In this document: positions 57,603 to 64,000 of the stretch, one piece after another
Layout of the letters: each line of letters opens with the position of its first letter
How positions within the stretch are numbered: the first letter of the stretch is position 1
Assembly (NCBI RefSeq): GCF_027580225.2
Contig: NC_073353.2
Location: 37,235,001-37,299,000, forward strand
DNA: 64,000 nucleotides
Direction of reading: 5' to 3'
Origin: Misgurnus anguillicaudatus
Lineage: Eukaryota; Chordata; Actinopteri; Cypriniformes; Cobitidae
Notes under the pieces: model-generated
Databases searched by the model: none
What the model was told of the DNA's origin: nothing
The model's input: the letters and a program-made list of their open reading frames with translations, nothing else
Program-made: the position numbers and the translations under genes

Positions 57603-57719
57603 AATAAAAACAACACAGTTCATTATGTAAGGTCTTTATACACCACTGATATTATAGTTTGGTATTATATTGCATTTCTGTCAAGAGACCCTTCTAAAAG
57701 TTACGCAATGCACCTTTAA

Positions 57720-58324
57720 ATATAAAAAATATAGCGGCCTTAAAGCAAAATCAATGTAGTTATTGATTATAGCTAAAGTTATTAGCAGCCTATAATTTGG
57801 CAGGCATTTCTCTTTTTCCAACACTTTTGAGAATAAATCACAGTGAAGATATGAAAGGTGCTGCATGTGTTCACCAAACCTGGCACTATTTGATAACACT
57901 GTAAGAGTCGACAGCAGGGGTCCACAGACACCTCAAACTCAAATACCGGGAAACGCAAATAAATTCTTAAAGTTGTCAAAGGTAAGCAGCACATGTACAA
58001 CAGTGTGTTATTGAAGAATGTTACCTCTTTAATTTATGAAGAAAAGGAGAGAGGAAACACCCCAAAGGCTGAATAATGCCAGCCAGACACGCATGTGAAG
58101 CTTTGCAATAACATCCTGGAGCGTGTATTTTTAGTGTGGAAGCTCGGGCCCTTGCCAAATGGATCGGGCAATGGCGAGGCCGGATCGTAGTTTCTGGGGC
58201 CCCCGGGTGCACATCCTCGGAGGCCTTCTCCAGCTTTTCACATACCCACTGGCACACATTTTCAGACTTCACAACAAGACAGACTTTCTAATGCAGAAAT
58301 GTTGTTGAGGGTTAAAAGGGAATT
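57720..58324. other. Unassigned stretch with an exon-like minus-strand frame
   Basis: The 83-codon minus-strand frame at 58021-58272 is GC-rich and ends near AAGAG|GTAAC, which could be a splice donor. No domain or conserved motif is evident, so I do not call a gene. Confidence 0.35.
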
Positions 58325-58328
58325 TTAA

Positions 58329-58611
58329 AGGGATAGTTCACCCAATCACTTTCATTGTTACAAACCTGTATACATTTCTTTGTTCTGATGAACACAAAGG
58401 AAGGTATTTTGAGGAATGTTTGTGACCAAATCCACCATGAGCCCCATTCACGTACGTAGTAGGATAAAATAATACTATGGAAGTGAATGGGGCTCATGAA
58501 CGGTTCATTGCTCAAAATATTTTCCTTCGTGTTCAACAGAACAAAGAAATGTATACATGTTTGTAACAATATGAGTGTGAATAAATTTTCATTTTTGGGT
58601 GAACTATCCCT
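58329..58611. mobile_element. Complete TTAA-flanked foldback MITE
   Basis: AGGGATAGTTCACCC and GGGTGAACTATCCCT are perfect inverted ends inside TTAA (58325-58328, 58612-58615). The arms ACAAACCTGTATACATTTCT and AGAAATGTATACATGTTTGT, and GAGCCCCATTCAC / GTGAATGGGGCTC, pair up to a short loop. It is the best preserved palindrome of this family in the window. Confidence 0.95.
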
Positions 58612-58688
58612 TTAAGACTTTGCTGTTGCATGTCTGCAGCCTGACCTATGAAATCAGTCCAGTCACAGTGATTCAAAGTTGGTGTTAA

Positions 58689-59516
58689 AGGATTAGTCAA
58701 TTTTCTTAAAAAAAAATCCAGATAATTTACTCACCACCATGTCATCCAAAATGCTGATGTCTTTCTTTGTTCAGTTGAGAAAAAAAAATGTTTTTTGAGG
58801 AAAACATTCCAGGATTTTTCTCATTTTAATGGACTTTAATGGACCCCAACACTTAACAGATTTAATGCAGTTTAAAATTGCAGTTTCAAAGGACTCTAAG
58901 CGATCTCAAACGAGGCATAAGGGTCTTATCTAGCGAAACGATTGTCATTTTTTGGCAAGAAAAATAAAAAATATGCACTTTTAAACCACAACTTCTCGTC
59001 TTCCTCCGGCTGTGTGACGAGCCAGCGCGACCTCATGTATTTGCGTAATGACGTCAAAAGGTTACGTGTTACATATATGAAATGCACATTTGCGCACATT
59101 CGACATACAACAATGTCGGAACTGTCCTCTTTCTCCACACTTGTAAACACTGGGCTGTAGTTTCGATATGTCATCCGTGACCTCTTGACGTGATGACGCC
59201 AAAGGAAGATGAGAAGTTGTGGTTTAAAAGTGCATATTTTTATTTTTCTTGCCAAAAATGACATTCGTTTCGCTAGATAAGACCCTTATGCCTCGTTTGG
59301 GATCGTTTAGAGACATTTGAAACTGCAATTTTAAACTGCATTAAAACTGTTAAGTGTTGGGGTCCATTAAAGTCCATTAAAATGAGAAAAATCCTGGAAT
59401 GTTTTCCTCAAAAAACATAATTTCTTCTCGACTGAACAAAGAAAGAGATCAACATTTTGGATGACTTCGTGGTGAGTTAATTATCTGGATTTTTTTTAAG
59501 AAAATGGACTAATCCT
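58689..59516. mobile_element. 828-bp long-arm foldback element
   Basis: AGGATTAGTCAATTTTCTTA and the reverse complement of the other end AGGATTAGTCCATTTTCTTA pair, and the arms stay about 90 percent complementary for more than 300 bp each (for example GGGTCTTATCTAGCGAAACG / CGTTTCGCTAGATAAGACCC). TTAA is at 58685-58688 and 59517-59520. It is non-coding. A transcript through it would form a long hairpin. Confidence 0.93.
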
Positions 59517-59520
59517 TTAA

Positions 59521-62115
59521 AGCAATATTTTATTCACTAGCTTTTAATGGGATGGTCTATGTGTCTTAATTGTCTCCTTGAGTTTTATGTCATATTGCAT
59601 TTTGGTGTTTTATGTTTCTTGGACTTTGGTCTGCATGTGCAGAATGAATGAATGGATGGCTAACAAAACAATGGACAATGCATATACTGTGAACTTATGG
59701 GCTGCTGGCTTACAGTACCTGTGCACAAGCAATCCATTGCAAGTAAAAAATGACTTAGTCTTTTAAAACGTATTCAGCCATTGTTTATATTTAGGATATA
59801 TATGATATCAAGTGCATTCCTCTATATAAAGGGTGTCTCACCCTTTAAAGCTTTGCCCATGCGTGATAAAGACACAAGCGGTCAGTGCGATGGGACACCT
59901 GTTTTTGAGCAAGATTACTTTGCTCGTCTACCCAGACGATATATTGATTTTCAGATTTTCCTCCCTGACGCACAAAGCTCGCTCAGATTAGAGGGTTATC
60001 CCGTCTTTGGCCTCAAATGGACTCTTTAATTCCTCTCATCTTATCATTTGGACCCCCTGCGGAGAGCCATTTGCAAAAGCAATGATATTTGCAAGAAAAA
60101 TGCAGCCCACACACGCTTCAAACATCGTTAGACGTGTCGTGTTTTTCCATTGGCCGTAACGTCAAACAGAGATGTTTTCCCGGAGAGATAGGCTGTGAAT
60201 AAACTGCGGGACAAAACTGGCTCCATTGTTTGGGCGTCGGGGGGCGTATAGCACTTTGAGTCACACATCAGTGCGCTCGACAAAGCAAGGCTTGCATTAA
60301 CAGAGAGTGTCTGAAATTCTTCTGGGACCTTATCTACCTCACTGCCAGCATCAATAATACAGTGTTACACTGTTAAAGCCAGATAAGCCCACCGTGGCCC
60401 ACATCTTTCCTTTACACCCAAAAACGCCTGCGTGCCTTTTTTAGTAAGGGTCAACAGTGACACCTAATGGTCACTTGCTGTAAACGCACCGAGTCCTGTC
60501 ATCATGATTCGGTCTCGGTGTGGGTCTGCTGTTATTTATCCAAAGAAAACATTCGTAATTGTCTCCCGCTTCGTACATCTTTGAAACGGTAGGTTAAAGT
60601 GATGCATGATCGAATATACGATGTGTTCTCGATGATTCATTGGATTTGTTGACAGTGTATATGGAGAACAAGATGATACTAAGCAATAACAGACACGCGC
60701 AGTCTTAGATCACCTCGAACTGATCAGTGGAAACTCTGAGTAACGCTATATATGAGCTATTGTTTGCTCTGCGATCTATTGGGGCTTCATGTGACACTCC
60801 CAACACGATGGGCCAACTATTTTGGTAACCATGTAGCTATGTGAATATGTAGGAGACACCCGGCTTTGTAACACGATGGCTTTTTGATAACTTCTCTCTG
60901 CAGCATAACCCCCACATGACGTCACATGCTCTTTACTCTTAACGTAATTATTTGACAGAGACATGATTGACAACAAATGATAAGAGTTTATTTGCGTCAT
61001 TGCAAGTTTAGCTTTCATCCTGGGTCATTGTTAAAAAATATGATTGTAATTAAAGGAAGTATTTCGATAAAAGGGCACACTAGCTTAAATAAATTAATTG
61101 CCTTGACAAAGCTAACAAAGTTAACAATATTCAGTGAGCGAATATATATATATATATATATTTCATATTTTAGTCAACACACACATTTCAGTATCAAACA
61201 TAATGAATTAAATGAGACAAACCAGCAATATAATAAAATATCTCAGAAACGTACTTACTTAAGTCTGTGCTGTTGTTTTCCCTCCAAAATATCATCACTT
61301 CCTAGAGGACGATGTCATTTCCTGGTGGCATTAGACTATCAAATTGATATGTGAAACATCTTGTCCCACATAATAAAACATTTGTGATGGGGTATAATAT
61401 ATTTATATAAAATAATATAAACCGGATATAATAATATTCATCTGGTCTGGTGACAATTTCAGTCTAATCTATAAATACTAATAATTAAATATAGTCTAAG
61501 GGGCACCTTGTCCTGACTAATTTTAACATATTGGTGACAAAGGTGAAAAAATAATTCTATTAAAAATATACTTTTGAAAGTGTACTAAGTATATTGTCTA
61601 CATTTTGTACTATTTTCGTCAAATCCAAGTAGGCTATAGTTAAGTGTATTCAATTATGTATTAACGTCAACTTAACATTTGACTACACTTCAAGTGTAAA
61701 TAATATACTAAAATGGAACAACTGTTTTTAAAACGTCAAGTGCACTAAAATACAAAACTGAAAATTACAGTCTTACCCTTACAGTCATTCTAATGGAAGT
61801 ACACTTAAAAAGGCATTGCATCACAATGTTATGCAATTGCATACTTGTTTTATACTTCATGTACTTCAATCATATTTCTAATACACTAAAGTATACTACT
61901 TTTTTATCGGTTTGTCTCAAGATGCACACCTGTAGTGTTTTTTGTAAGGTATGTTTGTCAAAACTTCATAAATGACTTAATATTAATAAGGCCTAGTCCC
62001 AGATTAACCTAAATTCTGTCTGGGAAACCTCCCCTAGAAGTTATATCTACAGTAATCCTGATGTTTTTGCATGATTATTTTTAACATTTCTTTAACTGAA
62101 ATATGAATTTCAGAG
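59521..62115. other. Unassigned stretch with minor repeats
   Basis: An (AT)n run lies at 61142-61161. Between about 61550 and 61930 AAGTGTACT/AGTATACT words recur in loose inverted arrangement, probably an old MITE. No gene is supported; the longest frame (60977-61354) crosses the AT tract. Confidence 0.45.
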
Positions 62116-62172
62116 GCTGCGTCCGAAACCGCATATGAAGTACTTACTTACTGACTGTTATAACAGTACTGT

Positions 62173-62987
62173 CAGTGCTGGGCAAGCTACTTGGAAAATG
62201 TAGTGAGCTAAGCTACCAGTTACTTCACATTAAATGAAGCTTCACTACACTGAAGCTACCCCCCTTGGAAATGTAGCAAGCTAAGCTACATCAATAGTAG
62301 CTTGCTACATCCAAGCTACTTTTTTATTTTTAACCAGTTTTATTATGTAATTATTTATTCAGTTTCAATTTATCATTTTGGTAATTATAGGCAATACAAG
62401 CATAAAGTAGGCCTAGGTACTTCACATTTTGGGGCTGTTTGCTGGACTTATCCTTCTCCCAGAATAAAATGCATGTTAGAGCTGCCTTTATTCAAAACAC
62501 CTGGCCCTGACATATCTTAACACAGGGGTCTTCAACGTGGTGCCCGCGGGCAGTAGGTAGCATGCACAGAATCTGTGAGGTGCCCACCAAAGCACATTCT
62601 ATTAATAGTTTCAATTGTAATATTTATTACATGTTTTTATATTAGCTTGGCTTGATGACATAACCCAATCAGAGGTAGAGCACGAGTCTTCACAGAATGC
62701 AAGTGGTAATGTTTTGTATGAAGGAAGGCTGCACAACTCGAAAATACGGAACAAATGACGTCCTGTGCCGATTCAAATGACGCGCTTAATCCTAAATTCA
62801 GGACGACTTCAGAAATGTTTGGAAAATTGTAGCTTGTGTGGAAGCTACCTCACTACTTGGTCAAAAAAGAGCTTAGCTACTGAAAAGCTATTTGATTTAG
62901 AAAGCAGCTAAGCTACTGCCAAGCTACTGAAAAATGTAGTTAAACTACTAGCTTCGCTACTTGTAGTGAAGCTACTGCCCAGCACTG
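62173..62987. mobile_element. hAT element with AGTACTGT duplication
   Basis: CAGTGCTGGGCAAGCTAC and the reverse complement of the right end CAGTGCTGGGCAGTAGC form inverted ends; the exact 8-bp TSD AGTACTGT lies at 62165-62172 and 62988-62995. Both subterminal regions are dense in AAGCTAC/GTAGCTT repeats (more than ten). It is 815 bp and non-coding. A third element starts inside it at 62523. Confidence 0.94.
62523..62660 (+). mobile_element. Charlie-like hAT fragment nested inside the 62.2 kb hAT
   Basis: Starts CAGGGGTCTTCAACGTGG and contains GAGGTGCCCACCAAAGCACA and TTTTATATTAGCTTGGCTT, matching the 281-bp element at 30634-30914 in order. The right end is not recognisable, so the copy is truncated or degraded. 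It is the third nesting level. Confidence 0.7.
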
Positions 62988-63362
62988 AGTACTGTATAGT
63001 ATGAATCCTAGTAGTATGAATGCGATCCGGCATGTTGATACATCACGTGACTTACGTCGTCATCACATCATGTCATATCAGCGCAAAAACAGCCGCATCA
63101 CTGCTTTCGCCTATCTTTTTCGTTGCATAACTCTGCTTCTGGGGCATCATGGGATAGTTAAGTGTCCATAGTATGCACGCTTCGAAATCTAACTGGAAGT
63201 AGTAGGTCATCCGGGTACTTTTCGCAGGCCTGTTTTTGAAATACGTATTTGGACGTACTACTCTCCTCGCCTACTGCTTTTCGCTTACTATATAGTATAG
63301 AAGTAGGCGGTTCGGACGCAGCAAGAGTTTCTCAGTTTATATATGTTCACATTTTGCTTTAA

Positions 63363-63656
63363 AGGGATAGTTCACCAAAAAATTATGTTGTTAGAAACCT
63401 GTATACATTTCTTTGTTCTGGATGAACACAAAGGAAGATATTTGGAGAAATGTTTGTAACCAAACCTTTCATGAGCCCTATTAAATTCCATAGTATTTTT
63501 TCCTACTACGAAGTAAGCTTATGATCAGTTTTGGATACAAACATTCCTCAAAATATCTTCATTTGTGTTCATCAGAACAAAGAAACTCATACATGTTTGT
63601 AACAGCATGAGAGTAAGAAAATGATGACAGAATTTTTATTTTGGGTAAACAAACCT
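63363..63656. mobile_element. TTAA-flanked foldback MITE, diverged copy
   Basis: AGGGATAGTTCACCAAAAAA and TTTTGGGTAAACAAACCT ends sit inside TTAA (63359-63362, 63657-63660). The arms GTATACATTTCTTTGTTCTG / CAGAACAAAGAAACTCATAC pair. It is more mutated than the copy at 58329. Confidence 0.88.
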
Positions 63657-63744
63657 TTAAAAACTGGCATTGATGATCCTTGTTATTCCAAGGTGATTTC
63701 AAAGTTCCTGAAATCCATTCTGCAAATCTTGACTTTTTATTTAA

Positions 63745-64000
63745 AGGCGGAGTGCACGATATGTGAAAAACGCTTTGAAAAAGAGAGTCTGTCCGACTAC
63801 CAAAACACACTTGCAGGTAGCCAATCAGCAGTATAAGGGGCGTGTCCATGACATTGTTGCCTGGGTTGCGTACGTGTGGGGCGGGTCTATCAAAAGAAGG
63901 TCCAGATCAGGGGTGGGCAATTCTGGTCCTGGAGGGCTACAGTCCTGCAGAGTTTAGCTCCAACCCTAAGCAAGCACATCTAGTGGTGAGGTTGTGAATT
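63745..64000 (+). mobile_element. TTAA element AGGCGGAGTGCACG, cut by a hAT and the window edge
   Basis: Begins after TTAA (63741-63744) with AGGCGGAGTGCACGATATGT and includes AGCCAATCAGCAGTATAAGG, GGGTTGCGTACGTGTGGGGC and GGGTCTATCAAAAGAAGGTC, words of a common cyprinid MITE. Its continuation is lost at 63908, where a hAT end begins; the right half must lie beyond the window. Confidence 0.7.
63908..63974 (+). mobile_element. hAT left end (CAGGGGTGGGCAATTCTGG)
   Basis: CAGGGGTGGGCAATTCTGGT, CCTGGAGGGCTACAGTCCTG and CAGAGTTTAGCTCCAACCCT are the opening of a very common zebrafish non-autonomous hAT. Its sequence changes to CATCTAGTGGTGAGGTTGTG at about 63978, resembling the left part of the element at 55559. 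The window ends before any right terminus or TSD can be seen. Confidence 0.75.

Larger units (their letters stand above)
55559..57715. mobile_element. Small TTAA element split by three later insertions
   Basis: The left piece 55559-55704 (AGGTGTTGCATGTAAATTTT, GGCATCTAGTGGTGAGATTG) and right pieces 56460-56495, 56824-56907 and 57609-57715 (GACTTCCATGTAAACCGCGG, TATAGATAAAAACGGCTCAT, CTTCTAAAAGTTACGC and ATGCACCT) join, in order, into one element of about 375 bp that I recall from zebrafish. TTAA lies outside both ends (55555-55558, 57716-57719). Between the pieces lie two hATs and one MITE. Confidence 0.8.
62116..63322. mobile_element. GCTGCGTCCGAA inverted-repeat element, outermost of a nest
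   Basis: The left end GCTGCGTCCGAAACCGC and right-end reverse complement GCTGCGTCCGAACCGC pair with a one-base gap. The body (GAAGTACTTACTTACTGACT; TAGTATGAATCCTAGTAG; CATGGGATAGTTAAGTGTCC) is that of a known cyprinid repeat. It is split at 62173-62987 by a hAT. Without the insert it is about 384 bp. TSD not resolved. Confidence 0.82.

Noticed and set aside
58021..58272. 83-codon minus-strand frame ending at a possible splice donor
   Set aside because: No domain or homologue recognised. One GTAAC at the end of a frame is expected by chance.

Overview
The window looks like gene-poor nuclear DNA of a cypriniform (carp/zebrafish-type) teleost. The evidence is AT-rich DNA saturated with short interspersed elements that I recognise as typical of zebrafish and its relatives: TTAA-flanked inverted-repeat MITEs with the core GGGATAGTTCACCC, tRNA-derived SINEs ending in a GATAAAAGCGnCTGCTnAATG-type tail, many hAT elements, an L2/CR1-clade LINE 3' end, and long TCTG/GATA microsatellites. 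Species cannot be fixed from this. I find no host protein-coding gene that I can support. The longest open frames (153, 143 and 189 codons) match nothing I recognise or lie across transposons, so the window is best read as intergenic or intronic.

Layout. 1-9.5 kb: inverted-repeat elements (3.2-4.3 kb, 6.2-7.0 kb) and two palindromic MITEs sitting head to tail at 7.4-8.25 kb. 9.5-11 kb: a 1.4 kb degenerate TCTG/TCTA array. 11-21 kb: sparse repeats, two antisense SINEs, a second copy of the 3.2 kb element, and a cluster of promoter-like motifs near 13.86 kb. 21.6-24.8 kb: an L2-like LINE tail next to a 2.2 kb hAT element that carries a second hAT inside it; both have perfect 8-bp target-site duplications (TSDs). 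24.8-41.4 kb: long unassigned stretches with scattered MITEs, two more hATs (30.6 and 34.4 kb) and a 918-bp inverted-repeat element at 37.8 kb holding a nested MITE and a candidate first exon. 42.3-43.7 kb: GATA/GACA microsatellite with an 821-bp inverted-repeat element in its midst. 44.9-46.5 kb: two PIF/Harbinger-like MITEs sharing one TTA. 48.6-49.4 kb: a recent 318-bp tandem duplication. 50.3-52.7 kb: a 1.36 kb hAT and two other elements, one with an array of CACGTG-type motifs. 54.1-57.7 kb: a MITE, a LINE reverse-transcriptase C-terminus, and one small TTAA element split by three later insertions. 58.3-64 kb: foldback MITEs and a three-deep nest at 62.1-63.3 kb.

No genes work together here in the usual sense. 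The coherent story is the insertion history: exact TSDs let several nests be ordered in time. hAT (8-bp TSD), TTAA-target MITEs and PIF/Harbinger-like (TTA) elements account for most assigned sequence. Family identities come from terminal repeats, TSDs and remembered consensus sequences. No database search was possible, so names are kept to superfamily level.
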